Source: Hemicordylus capensis (Eukaryota > Chordata > Lepidosauria > Squamata > Cordylidae). Taken from it: a stretch of 64,000 nt of DNA. The stretch is taken from assembly GCF_027244095.1 (NCBI RefSeq), contig NC_069662.1, forward strand, positions 15,588,501 through 15,652,500. Reading direction: 5' to 3'. A program made the position numbers and the translations under genes. The notes beneath the pieces are model-generated. The model saw nothing but the letters and a program-made list of their open reading frames with translations, did no database searches and was not told the origin of the DNA. Positions 20,040-42,639 of this stretch are shown here, one piece after another (position 1 is the stretch's first letter; the number at the start of each line of letters is the position of its first letter).

Positions 20040-20300
20040 ACTTAAAAAACAAATTTATTGTAGCACGAACCTTTGAGGACTAGAACTCACATCCTCTAGT
20101 GGGCTGTGGTCCATGAAAGCTTTCATTAGCTTTTAACAAACTTTTTTTCTTTAAATAAGATACAATATCCAAAAGATTTTGAAAATAAGACAGAAATTCT
20201 GCTATAAAATAAAGTACTAAGAATATAATAGAAGTATTATATTGTATATAATAGTATTGTATATAATAGTATTATAATACTATTATACAATATAATAGTA
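20040..20300. repeat. Fragment of a dispersed amniote repeat, A/T-rich
   Basis: TTTATTGTAGCACGAACC, followed by CCTCTAGTGGGCTG, resembles a widespread reptile repeat whose other part (GTTAGTCTTTCAGATGCCAC, TTTTTGCTGCAACA) is seen at about 20728-20787. The Helitron at 20301-20680 lies between the parts. It ends in TATTATA-type simple sequence with local dyads (20220-20300). A related fragment is at 25035-25110. Confidence 0.45.
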
Positions 20301-20680
20301 CTAGTGGGCCCGGGCACAGAGCATCTGTGCCTCTAGTGCGGCCGGGCCCACCGCCGCCTGCGCTGCGGCCGGGCCCGCCGCCTTACCTCCGCGGCCGCCG
20401 GGCCCGAGGGTGCCGCCGCCGCGGCCGCCGGGCCCGAGGGTGCTGCTGCCGCCGCCCGGCCCATCGCCGTGGCCGGGCCCAGGAGTGCTGCCGCCGCCGG
20501 GCCCAGCCAGGCCGGCCGCCTCGGCTCCGCAGCCGGGCCCGCCTGGCTCCCTGGCCATGGCCGCCGCCGTTCTCCTGGGTGCGCCAGGACCAATCAGGCG
20601 CCCCAGCAGCCCAGCCAATCAGCTGGGCTGCCGGGACGCATTTCTCCTGGGCACACCCAGGAGAAATATATATATATAGA
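20301..20680 (-). mobile_element. Non-autonomous Helitron-like, extremely GC-rich core
   Basis: On the minus strand: A|TCTATATATATATATTTCTC (5' end at 20680) to a perfect 7-bp-stem hairpin GCACAGATGCTCTGTGC (20314-20330) and terminal CTAG|T-type end (20301-20304). The core (about 20335-20600) is nearly all G and C, with repeated GGCCGCCGGGCCC units, dropped into A/T-rich surroundings. It explains the long proline/glycine/alanine open frames on both strands here, none of which is a gene. Confidence 0.85.
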
Positions 20681-20848
20681 TTGTATTTGTATTCTGAACT
20701 GAGAATAGTTCAGAATACAAGACTGTTAGTCTTTCAGATGCCACATGAATGTTGTTTTTGCTGCAACAAAATAACACGAATTAACTGACAAAAGCCAACC
20801 TGACTGCTGTTTAAAGGGGTTCCAGCACTTTAAAGCACACCAGCAACT

Positions 20849-21142
20849 AGGAACATAGGAAGCTGCCATATACTGAGTCAGACCATTGGTCTATCAAGCT
20901 CAGTATTGTCTGCACAGACTGGCAGCAGCTTCTCCAAGGTTGCAGGCAGGAATCTCTTCCAGCCCTATCTTGGAGATGCTGCCAGGGAGGGAACTTGGAA
21001 CCTTCTGCTCTTCCCAGAGTGACTCCATCCCCTGAGGGGAATATCTTATGGTGCTTACACATCAAGTCTCCCATTCATATGCAACCAGGGTGGACCCTGC
21101 TTAGCTAAGGAGACAAGTCATGCTGGCTACCACAAGTCCACC
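20849..21142 (-). repeat. 5S-derived SINE, full-length-like
   Basis: A minus-strand copy, from the tail end GGAAGCTGCCATATACTGAG (about 20858) to the 5S-like head near 21060-21115 (GTCTCCCATTCATATGCAAC then GACCCTGCTTAGCT on plus). Confidence 0.85.
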
Positions 21143-21295
21143 TCCAGATTGTTTCTAGATTTGGCTATGTATTATTTGTTGCACAGAATGGGTACCACAA
21201 AGGCAAGACATTTCAATATATCTTAAAAGAAAACCAACACTTCCATGCAACAGCAGTTTCACAGAAATTCTGACTGTAAATGAAGAAAGACTTAG

Positions 21296-21417
21296 AGGCA
21301 ACCTTGGCTCCCCAGCTGTTGCTGAACTACAACTCCCTTCATTCCCAGCCACAGTTCATTGTGGATGGGGATTATGGGAGTTGTAGTTCAACAGCAGCTG
21401 GAGAACCAAAGTTGCCT
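21296..21417. mobile_element. Palindromic hAT-like MITE
   Basis: Arms GGCAACCTTGGCTCCCCAG and CTGGAGAACCAAAGTTGCC, with inner arms GAACTACAACTCCC and GGGAGTTGTAGTTC. Same family as 2564-2701; target duplication not resolved. Confidence 0.78.
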
Positions 21418-21526
21418 ACCCCGACCAAGAAGAACCTGAGAGGCTTCCATCCAACCAGTTTGGATGTTTAACCCATGACAAGTGTACCTGGGGATGTGGG
21501 TGCCCCCTTCCTAATATTCACTTGTC

Positions 21527-22189
21527 TCACCTATATCCATATGGGTTAATGTTATCTTTTCTACCCTGGGTTCCCTTTGGACTCTGTCTACTCTCTTTCA
21601 GATCCTGTTTGGCTGGCTCGCCTCTCTGCCTCTTTCCTTGCATCTGTAAACAGAACCAGCTTCTTTGTTCTCTCCCAGCTCTATAATGTCCCGGTCCTGT
21701 CTCCCAGCTATACATGCTGGCCTTTCTACCCTCCACGTGACTCACTGGACCTAAAATCCTGTAAAATGCAAAACTGGGCCCAGTCTCCTTCAAATATATT
21801 TTCTGAAGTACCTGTTTTTGCTCCAGGCACCTGTCTTTTAGCTGCAGTGCAAATTTCTCAACCCAGCTGGCCTGGCGGTGAAGATAAACAAGCTGCCAAA
21901 ACTCACATATACCTCTCTCAGGAGAATCCAAATGCAAGAGGAATAATATGGAGGCAATGAAAGGATCAGATCCACATGTTCCAACTGCAGCAGCAATATA
22001 TATGCCCAGCAGCTGAGCCCCATACAGGATGGAGCAGGGAATTCCTCTCCGTAGCCATTGCTGAGTGTGCTCAAAGAAGACTGGCTGAGCAAAATCCTTG
22101 AACGAAGAGATTATAAGAGTATCAGGGTAGGTGTTCCCCTTCCCCATAGTTTCAATGCATTTTTGTATGTGTTGAGCGATTAGGCTCAT
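21527..22189 (-). other. 220-residue open frame, doubtful gene
   Basis: Begins at an ATG with G at -3 (MSLIAQHIQKCIETMGKG) and includes a hydrophobic stretch (about 52-88, with LLGIYIAAAVGTCG). The C-terminal third is basic and polar. By rough estimate an open frame this long arises by chance a few tenths of a time in 64 kb of such base composition, so length alone is not proof. I recognise no domain, no poly(A) signal and no splice sites that define it. It might be an exon of an unknown gene, an old retrocopy, or chance. Confidence 0.25.
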
Positions 22190-22542
22190 CCCGGTTTTAA
22201 AAAGTGCTGCAGGATCTTTAGAGGCTCAAAGTTGTTATGGAATTAACAGGCAACAGCATAAATCGGACTGAGCAGGAGGTGAACAGAGCTGTGTGTGTAT
22301 TCTAAGCTACAAGCCCTGAAAGAGAAAAATATCTGCATTGAGAAAGCTTGAATTCTGCAAACTGTATAAGTTATACATGTGATGCAATGCATAATTTATT
22401 ATACTAGCCTTTCAAATATAATAGCAGAAAAGTTGTTGGAGCACTATGGCCCTACAGCCAGAAAATTTTGCTATGCTCCTGAAATATATAAATGAATTAA
22501 AGTGAACTATAAAAATAAGTTTTTTAAAGCTCAGTGCATGCA

Positions 22543-22687
22543 GGCTGGTTCACATGTCTGTTCATCATCACCCATTGATCTCATGAAGGACTGCTCAAAT
22601 TGCAGTACTGGAAACAGGTCACAACATGTTGGGCTCAGCCCAGGGATAAGAAATCAAGCAATTAACATATGCGTGTGTGAACCAGCC
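22543..22687. mobile_element. Short MITE with GGCTGGTTCACA ends
   Basis: GGCTGGTTCACATG at the left is answered by TGTGTGAACCAGCC at the right, over 145 bp. No target duplication was seen. Confidence 0.65.
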
Positions 22688-23052
22688 CACTCGTGCTCCA
22701 AATTACTATTGTAGGAAACTGGATCCAGGATTCCTGGCTATTTTCTCTAGCCTATCCCTCTAACCAGTTAGCCCCCCCCCCACACACACACACTTCCCTC
22801 CAGTGTTGGAAATAAATGCTACAACACACGTCCTGTGTTCAGGTTCCTCTCAATATGTTACCACAGAACTTTGTTGCAAGTTTTCAGCTCAACTTCCTAA
22901 ATCTGTTATATCTACTTGAATTGTATCTTAAGAAAGTGAATCCTGACTAAGCAGCATTGGCATTAATGAGGTAAGTTAGCAGTGATTCATTTGTCCTGGT
23001 AATTTCAATAGGTAATTATCACTAACTTTCTTGGAATAACCTGCATCTCTTT

Positions 23053-23159
23053 TAGCAGCTCCATGACAGGCAGAAATCAATAGGTGCAGCTTACTTCAGC
23101 CCTTCAATTCCATGCGGGGGGACTTCACCTGTTGATTTCTGCCTGTCATTGAACTGCTA
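23053..23159. repeat. Foldback with 34-bp arms
   Basis: The left arm (TAGCAGCTCCATGACAGGCA and AATCAATAGGTG, about 23053-23086) pairs with the right arm (CACCTGTTGATTTCTGCC and TGTCATTGAACTGCTA, about 23126-23159) with few mismatches, around a 39-nt loop. Probably a MITE; a transcribed hairpin is also conceivable. Confidence 0.7.
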
Positions 23160-23164
23160 AATAG

Positions 23165-24530
23165 CTTCTGTAAAAACAAAACAAAAAACAACCCTCACAC
23201 TAAAATTCTCATCACTGATTGAGAGACTGAAAATAGTTAATCTGAATAAATTATTGCAACGTGCAAGGGTGTGATTCGGAGTATGTGGAAGATATATTTT
23301 GCATTACTCCTACGTAGGTCTGGGCTACTGACCTAATTTCCATGGTTGCCATGTCAACGGCCCAAGACCATTCATGAATAGGCAGGCCGGGCCTCAAAAC
23401 TGGATTGAACTGGTTTGAGGGACAGAGACAGGGAAAGCCTTGTGGAGTGGGAGAAACCATTTCACAATGGTAGAAGGGGAAAACGGAAAGAAACCAGGTC
23501 ATAATTTTGAATCCTTTGCAGATGTTACAAAAGAACTGTTTATTTAAAAAGAAATAAAAGAATGCCAGATAATAATAAAGTTTTTTCTCCTGCATTTCCT
23601 GCTTTTTATTATGTAAAACTGTTGGCTAAAATAACATTTGAATTAAAAATGATATCAGTAACTGTGTGTGTTACTAAACATAAAAGAAAACCCATTCATT
23701 TTCATTCTGGTTTAAGAGTCTGGTACATTTCCATGGCAATGATTTAGCCATTTTATCTGTTTTCAGGAGAAGATGAAATTGACCAAGATTGTTGATCAGA
23801 ATGGATTATGATTTTTCTAATCTCTATGAAATTCATGAATCTTACCAGTCATGGTTCAGAAACTAGAATGGACAGCCTTGGTAGAAACTGATATCCTTTT
23901 ATCTTGATATGACATTAGTCCTTATCACATGTGTATGTTTGGGTAGATAGGATCAGGCCATCCATCTCTCCATGGTTGAAAGGATCATACATCCTCGTTT
24001 GGTCTGAAGTGCCCCTCTATTTTCTTTTTGCTGAAAGAAAACCTTAGGGTTTTTAATTCTCCACAACCATGAGGACTAGGCACATGCTCCTTTCAAAGAA
24101 AAGCAGACTCTCTGTATTCTGATCAAATAAATCCTGTGGCAGAATCTCATGAGTTTTAATCCTCACACTCACACTTTCAGTGACCACTCCCCAGTACATA
24201 TATCAATCCTGGTGCATGTGTGTATTTACACATGCACCATGTTTATTGGATTTTCTGTTTCTTAATTGCTCTAACCAGTTGTGTGAAACTTGAAACCGTT
24301 TCTGGTTGTCTTTCCAGCTGATATTTGACAGAGCATATATATGAGCTGGGCCTTTTCTGTGGGAATTATGATTTATGCCCAAACACCAAATGGGTTTGGG
24401 TAAGACACACTTTCTCAGCCTCAGAATCTTATCTGTAAAATGGGATGAGCAATCACGGGACTATTGCAGATAAAATAGACTTGTCCTGTCATTTGCCTAT
24501 TAGAAATGCTGCTTATCAAGAATGCATAAT
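23165..24530. other. Intergenic, nothing recognised
   Basis: A/T-rich single-copy-looking sequence with no supported exon, RNA gene or repeat. Confidence 0.4.
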
Positions 24531-24810
24531 CATTGATTGATTAAGTGCTGTCAAGTCGATGTTGACTCTTAGCGACCACATAGATTCTCTCCAGGATGAT
24601 CTGTCTTCAACTTGGCCTTTTAAGGTCTCTCAGTGGTGCATTCACTGCTGTCCTAATCGAGTCCATCCACCTTGCTGCTGGTCGTCCTCTTCTTCTTTTT
24701 CCTTCAACTTTGCCCAGCATTATGGACTTGTCAAGGGAGCTGGGTCTTAGCATAATGTGTCCAAAGTATGATAGTTTGAGCCTAATCTTAATCATTAACA
24801 GCACCAAATT
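24531..24810 (-). mobile_element. BovB (RTE) LINE, 3' end
   Basis: The minus strand codes LKLSYFGHIMLRPSSLDKSI, then MLGKVEGKRRRGRPAARW and MDSI, the C-terminal RTE/BovB signature. It ends in the BovB 3' phrase, seen on plus as GCTGTCAAGTCGATGTTGAC at about 24548. Only the last ~270 bp is present (5'-truncated). An (AAT)n tract nearby at 24830 is not its tail because it lies on the 5' side. Confidence 0.85.
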
Positions 24811-24826
24811 AACACAGTATGGGTTA

Positions 24827-24829
<3 letters not shown>

Positions 24830-24864
<35 letters not shown>
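24830..24864. repeat. (AAT)n microsatellite
   Basis: About 11-12 AAT units. It precedes a LINE-tail-like repeat (24895-24985, with AACTGCCTTGGGATTGC and GGCGGTATATAAATT). Confidence 0.92.
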
Positions 24865-24866
<2 letters not shown>

Positions 24867-24894
24867 TATTGTAATTGTGTCTTTTCTACAATCT

Positions 24895-25110
24895 TGTTTT
24901 TACATTTTGCTGTAAACTGCCTTGGGATTGCTTCAATGAAAGGCGGTATATAAATTTAACAATGAATTAAAAAAAATAAAACACAGTTGTTCAGGGGCAG
25001 CCATGTAAATTTTAAAGCAGGAGGGGGGGGGAATCTTGTAGCTCTTTAAACATTAATAGATTTATTGCGGCAAACTCTTGTGGGCCAGAGCCCTTTCATG
25101 GGATGTTTCT
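24895..25110. repeat. LINE tail and dispersed repeat fragment
   Basis: 24895-24985 is a non-LTR 3'-tail-like piece. 25035-25110 (GATTTATTGCGGCAAACTC, GGGCCAGAGCCC) is a fragment of the same repeat family as 20040-20300. Confidence 0.45.
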
Positions 25111-25836
25111 AAAGGGCTCCCGTATGGCACGGTTACGCTATTAAAAATGCCGTTAGTCTTTTACGCGTCACAAAGCCATAAATAAAACGTACTCTCCTAT
25201 ACTCTGCGGCGGCCGCAAGTGACTTGCCCTGAAGTGTCTAAATGACAGGAGGCTTTGCACATCCCAAGCATCACCAAAGTGGGGGGGGGACTACAGCCCC
25301 CGACCCCGACAAGCGTGAGCTCTGTCCATCTCTTCCTTTTCTAAGGACTCCCCAAAGTTGCAACTTTGGTTGCTTCCAGTCTTGCTCCGTGATCTCATTC
25401 CCTCCTCCGCCAGCCAGGATTGTACCATTCCTCCCATGCAGTAGGGGAGAGCGGACCGGGACAAATCCATGTCGACAGCGAGGCCAAGCGCATTCCCTTC
25501 GAAGTGGGTTGCCCTGAATCCCATCGTGGGTTTTAATTTTCATAATTTCTTAACAGCTTTAAGGATCGAAGTTCTACACACGCGGTGGGGAGAAAGCACG
25601 ACACACTCCTCGGCGGCAGAAAGCGAGGCTAACAGCTCTGCGGGGAAAGTCGCTTTCTAAAAAGCCTTTTTCTCCCCCCTCTACAGTCTCAGATGGTGTA
25701 ACCCAAAGGAAGTGGGAGGGGGGGAGTATATGTGGGGCAAAGGAGGGGGGAAGGAGGCGGCTTAAGACGAGGAGGCCAGAGGAGAGGTTGCTGCAGCCGC
25801 CGCCCACGTGGAGAGGACACCCAGGGGGCTTCGGCA

Positions 25837-37662
<11,826 letters not shown>

Positions 37663-37900
37663 ACCTGTGCAGGATCCCTGACCATGTGAATTTATAAACT
37701 TCGTTTATTTTGTATGATGTCCAACTTTGTGGCAGATTTGTGTATCCCTTGTTCCATTTGTGTATAAACTTTGTATTCCCTTTTATTCATTTTGTTGCCT
37801 GTATTTGAAAGTCACCCCATGCGTTAAAAACCAAAATGTTTTAGTTTGTGTGAGTGCGTGCGTGCGTGTGTGTATAACTGGGGAGGGGTGGGGCTTGAAT

Positions 37901-37906
37901 AATAAA
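37901..37906 (+). terminator. Poly(A) signal AATAAA for FUS
   Basis: AATAAA lies 239 nt after the stop codon; the 3' UTR is about 37663-37925. It follows a TGTGTG-rich tract, consistent with the short major FUS 3' UTR. Confidence 0.85.
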
Positions 37907-38004
37907 GCCGTTTTCAATCAAGACTGGAGGAAATTGAGTGCTTTGGTTTGACTTACACTGCAAATATAGAAGTGATATTACTCTGATTCTCCCTCAGAAG
38001 ATGT

Positions 38005-38430
38005 TTGCATCCGAGACTATTATGGGTTGCCACAACCTCCTGCTCCGAGACAGGGCCAATCAGAGAGCTTTTTCTCCTTCTAGGAGGGAGGGGCAATCCC
38101 CTCAGCCCTCAGTCTTTCACTGTGTCTCGCTCCAGCAGGTGTCTCTTCACTTCGCTCCGTTTCGGCCTTCAACTCTATGTTCATTTTTACCTTCTTTCAA
38201 CTTATTTGAAAGAATCCCAGAGACAGAGAGCCGGAAGGTCTTGGTACGCCTAAGGTACACCCGAATCGCTCTGCGCACATCCAGAGTATGCCACTTCCCC
38301 CTGGGAGAAGATGGACTGGGGCAGAAGGAAGGAAGCATCAACTCCTGTGACCTATGGAACAGGGAGTTGACCTTGAGGAGATAGGTTGGATCAGTACGAA
38401 GAAGCACTGAGTAGAAGGCCTTATGCAAAG
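38005..38430 (-). mobile_element. DIRS-type retroelement fossil, recombinase fragment
   Basis: The minus strand carries the phrase WHTLDVRRAIRVYLRRTKTFR-like (18-20 residues around 38260-38320), typical of the tyrosine recombinase of vertebrate DIRS elements, with an FHRSQEL phrase upstream. The 5'-plus side (38005-38150) looks like element-terminal sequence. It is an old broken fragment with no RT seen. Confidence 0.7.
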
Positions 38431-38434
38431 GGAA

Positions 38435-39835
38435 AAAATATTTGGCTCCATGACTTTTCAGATAAGTGCCAATGTATCATTCTGATACTTAAGAGGATAT
38501 GAGCAAAATTCTTGTGAAGCCCCATTACTTCCCTTCGTCTGCTATCAAGGCTGTGATGCAGCTGAAACATCCTTGGAGTGCTGAAACAATGGGAAAGTTG
38601 AGTTTATAAGCTGCTTACAGACCTCTGATATGAAGATCTCAAAAGCACCATTCCTCAAACATGCCTTAAACCAAGGCCTTTCAGCTTCTGTGGTATTTAG
38701 TGCAGGTATGGCATTAAGGGAGATGACAAGAAACAAAATGGGCAAGGTTGCTGAACGATGAGCCATACAGATGAGATCACAAACTTTCTTCCTACCCTTC
38801 CCTTTTTTAGGCAAAAGTCCCCAATAAGCAAAGAGGCTATTGAAAAGTCATAGCTTGCAGGGTGGGAAAGGTCAGCTGGTTTTGTAATACAATATTGGGG
38901 TGCGGGAGGGGTGTTGAGATAAAATGACATTTTATCTGTCATTTCAGATACTCCTTTTCCCCTCCCCTAATAAAAATGCAGTTGAGAGGGTGGTTGCACA
39001 ACATGCTACTATATATTTCAGCCATTAACTTGACCTGCAAGAGAAAAAGCTGCACTTGTTCTACTCAATAGCTTCAGAGCTTTTTGCTAGTCTTAGTTTC
39101 ATCCAGTTTTCTCTAGAAGTTCTCTTAAAAATAAAAATATTGTTCAATTTCTATACTACCTTTAATAAAGCATCCCAAGGTGGTTTATAAAAGTTATTAT
39201 AGTATAAGATCCCTTTTTATGTAACATTTTAAGTGCAAGCGTTGCCAGTTTCAAAAACTTCACCTCCTTAAGAAAGCAAAGGCCCATGCCTCTAGCCGTT
39301 TCCGCTGTCGTTCCTAGCCTTGCAGCAGCAATGGCAGTCTGCTAATTCCAATCTCTGCCAAAGTTAATTTGTATCTCTTCTAATGGTTAGACTCTAGCTA
39401 GTTCCAAAGTCTTGGCATTTTTGTTCTTGTGTACTGCATGACCAATTCCTCTCTTTGACCTTTGTTGCGATTCTGCAAGTCCACTAAATAAGCCGTGGGG
39501 TTTGATGCTTAAAAGCCAAACAAACTGGGGAGGTTGGTGTCTCTTGTTACAGAGCACCAAAATCACGATTAGTGATTTTCCACGGATAAGGAGTATTCAG
39601 TCATTAGACCTCACCTGCTCTCTGACGTGGTGAAACCAGAAATGGGTGCTGCTGTCTTAGTGGAAAGTTGCCTTTTGCCTGCCTCTACTCCCTTTGTGAC
39701 TATCTTCAGTGGTTAGAGGGGTCACCACAACCCCAATTGTCCAGCAGTTAACTGTTGCCTTTTCCTCACTAAGCCAGCCCTTCACTCAAGCCCTTTCTCC
39801 TCTCAATCATGGCTGGACTTTTATGGGCTTCAGTT
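38435..39835. other. Intergenic, no gene recognised
   Basis: A LINE-tail-like phrase (CTATACTACC... GGTGGTTTATAAAAG) is at about 39140-39205. Nothing else is supported. Confidence 0.4.
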
Positions 39836-40149
39836 GACTCTTGATGGAAAACTGGTATAGCATAGAAGCGAAAAGAGAAGATGAGCTTGCCTGCCTTTCC
39901 TGGCAGATGAGCAGCAGCCACCCTCCACTCTGCCATGCCTTGTGCCCAAGTGAACGGCAGCAGGAGTTGTGGGTGGGAGGACATCCCTTTCTCGCATCCC
40001 AGGGTGTCCCCCGCTACAAGTGCTGCGGGCTGGCTCTCCTTGGAGCAACTGCCACACTCAGTGCAGCCAGAAATAGTGGCAGGCCCAGGGGAAGTCTTAA
40101 CCTGGCAGCAATCGCCCAGACCATCACCCGCTGAAATTATTTTTATTAT

Positions 40150-40363
40150 TATTTTACATTTATATCCCACTCTTCCTCCAAGGAGCCCAGAGCGGTGTAC
40201 TACATACTTAGGTTTCTCCTCACAACAACTCTGTGAAGTAGGTTAGGCTGAGAGAGAAGTGACTGGCCCAGAGTCACCCAGCAAGTCTCATGGCTGAATG
40301 GGGATTTGAACTCGGGTCTCCCCGGTCCTCGCCCAGCACTCTAGCCACCACACCACGCTGGCT
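40150..40363 (-). repeat. tRNA-derived SINE (GGTGTAGTGG family)
   Basis: A full-length-like minus copy: on plus it runs from TACATTTATATCCCACTCTTCC to CCACCACACCACGCTGGCT. The tRNA-like promoter part is at the right end (GATTTGAACTCGGGTCTCC is box B region). The same family is at 51887, 54115, 58192 and 61511. Confidence 0.88.
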
Positions 40364-40576
40364 CCGTTCAGCAAACCTCTGCTAAACGCCGGGTTAAAAA
40401 GTAGGGCTAGGCGCAGGGGCAGCGATCAGGCTCGATCTTGATCCTGGCGCTTCACACACACAGCATAGTCCAGGCTAGGCTAGGCATGTGTACAGTCTAT
40501 GGATCATAACTGTCCTAGTTTGCATCTTGCCTCTGCCATGAACTCATTGAGTGGCCTTAGGTAAGCCACTCTCTAG

Positions 40577-41194
40577 TAGGGATGTGCACAGAACTGGGTG
40601 AAGGAGGCGGGTGGGGGTTGACTAGCTTTTATCCCTCCCTCCGCTCCCCCCCCCCCGGCACTCCATTGGCAAAGGGTCTGTCAAATCCCTGTATAAGCAA
40701 AGAATTCCGCCTTCTATACAGCTATCCCTGTATCTTTGCCCTCAGCGATCGCTGAATCTTAGGCCTGAGAACAGATCCCTGTATAAATACTAGTTTCCAT
40801 CCTTGGAGACATTAATAGCGACTCCGTGTAATTTGCAGTGTGCCTCCCTGTCACCCCATTGCCTCATTGGAACCTATATTAGCGGACGTACCCAATGCGC
40901 CTGCACATGCACATTGCACTTGTGTGTGTTCATGAGTGTGACGGGCACGTGATGCGTATCGGGTACTTGTGCTGACGTAGGGTCTGACACAACAGCGTGG
41001 CAGGGAGGTGCGCTGCCGCCCCAATGGACCCTTTGCAAACGGAGCACTGGTGGGAAAGCGGAGGGAGGGGTAAGTGCACCCTCCCCTGCCCTTAAAGTCA
41101 ACCCCACCACCTTCAAAATGGCAGAACCGCCTGCCGTTCAAACCAGTTCAGAGGCCCATAAAGGGCCTCTGAACTGGTTCCGTGCACATCCCTT
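40577..41194. mobile_element. hAT-like element carrying an unrelated block
   Basis: Ends TAGGGATGTGCACAGAAC and TTCCGTGCACATCCCTT, flanked by a perfect 8-bp duplication CTCTCTAG (40569-40576 and 41195-41202). It is 618 bp, against about 250 bp for the compact family members. It contains a 141-bp block (40696-40836) with a near-identical copy at 42147-42287. Confidence 0.92.
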
Positions 41195-41596
41195 CTCTCT
41201 AGCAGCCTCAGCTTCCCACCTGCAATATGGTCCTCTTCCTTTTAGGTAAATATAGGTATAACCTGTGTTTTTTTAAGGGGGGTCATCTTAAATTCAGAGT
41301 TGCCTTCTCTTTGGGTAAATACAGTATTAGTATTAAGACCCAAGTTTTATGCCATGGTCTCAGACTGGAATGTTCCACTTCCCTGCTTGTAAGAATTTTT
41401 GTTTGTGGAAAAACTAATCCCAAGGAATGCTTTTATCTTGAGAATTGGGTGTGGGATTCCAGGATCCCCCTAGCATGAGCTATTCTTGGTCTCTCCCATT
41501 CCATGCTCCCAGTCCTCCTCTGGTGCAATGATTAGTGGTAGACTTGAATGTGACAAACATGCTCGGATTCTGACTCTACTGTGAATACTTGGGCAC

Positions 41597-41835
41597 GCCC
41601 TATTCACACATGATGTTCAACACTTGTACAATGAGTGTACAGTCTCCACAGGTACAGTTATTTACACATTATGTTAAACACAGGTAAAACAGTACACTTC
41701 CTAGCTATACCCTGTATTTGAGCAGCTTGTACATACTGTCGGTTCACTTCTAAGTGAACACATATACAGTCACACAAAGTGTACGTGGGTGTAAAGACAT
41801 CTGTACACCTGAACAACATAATGTCTGAATAGGGC
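41597..41835. mobile_element. MITE with GCCCTATTCA ends
   Basis: Ends GCCCTATTCACACATGATGT and ATAATGTCTGAATAGGGC are inverted repeats with few mismatches. It is a paralogue of 8322-8561. Non-autonomous; target duplication not clear. Confidence 0.8.
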
Positions 41836-42073
41836 TAATGTCTTGCCCTCCCTGACCTACTACTCAAGTTGTTGTGAAGCTTAAATGCCACTTGAAGCTT
41901 GAGTGTGTCCGTCCACCCAAACAGCAGACCAGGAAATGTAACTCTGCAGGGATAGCATGGACCAAATTGAGACATTGAAGAGGATTGTTGTACAAAAACT
42001 CGATTTTTGTTCCATTTTCTTGGAGCCTGCAGGTAAGCATTAGCCCATTCGAACAGCTCTCTGTTCAGAGTCG

Positions 42074-42103
42074 AAGTAGAGCAACAAAGCAGTTGCTCTA
42101 CTT
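42074..42103. other. Perfect 12-bp-stem hairpin
   Basis: AAGTAGAGCAAC, a 6-nt loop AAAGCA, then GTTGCTCTACTT. It lies about 44 bp upstream of the 141-bp repeated block at 42147. Confidence 0.75.
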
Positions 42104-42146
42104 AGCCCAGCTGCTCCACCCCAGAGGCAGGCGCATCTTAGCCATG

Positions 42147-42287
42147 AGCAAAGGATTCAGCCTTCTATACAGCTATCCCTGTATCTCTGCCCTCAGCGAT
42201 AGCTGCATCTTAGGCCTGAGAACAGATCCCTGTATAAATACTAGTTTCCGTCCTTGGAGACATTAATAGCGACTCCATGTAATTTGC
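42147..42287 (+). repeat. 141-bp block also present in hAT-like element
   Basis: Direct-orientation copy of 40696-40836. By eye there are about 7 differences over 141 positions and no gaps. It starts AGCAAAGGATTCAGCC and ends TCCATGTAATTTGC. I do not recognise it as an RNA or exon. Confidence 0.85.
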
Positions 42288-42639
42288 CAATTAACTCTTC
42301 AATTACCAGAGGCCATGATGTTCTATAATAACCAATTTCCGGCTGTCGGGGAATCCAAGCCAAGTTCGCCAAGCAAGTGTGCGTTGGGGTGTTATGTAAT
42401 GACAGCGGTGACCTCATCCATGCACGTTAACTCTCTGCATTCCACCAACTCTTTGTGACTAAGGGCTGAGTAAAGGGGATGGTGGCAGAACAGGTGGTTT
42501 TGGGGGGTGGCACGAAGGTCAGACAGATAAACAACAGGGAAGTAGCCACTCTGCCAAGAAGTGTGACATAACGGCGATAACTTTAGAGCAAGGAGAGCTG
42601 GATTCACATATTTTCTCAGTTGTTAAGCTAACTGGGTGA

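Noticed and set aside
20301-20788. Pro/Gly/Ala/Arg-rich frames on both strands
   Set aside because: Produced by the GC-repeat core of the Helitron-like element at 20301-20680.
39841-40134. Minus and plus frames near 39.8-40.1 kb
   Set aside because: No domain, no splice structure and adjacency to a SINE; not supported as a gene.
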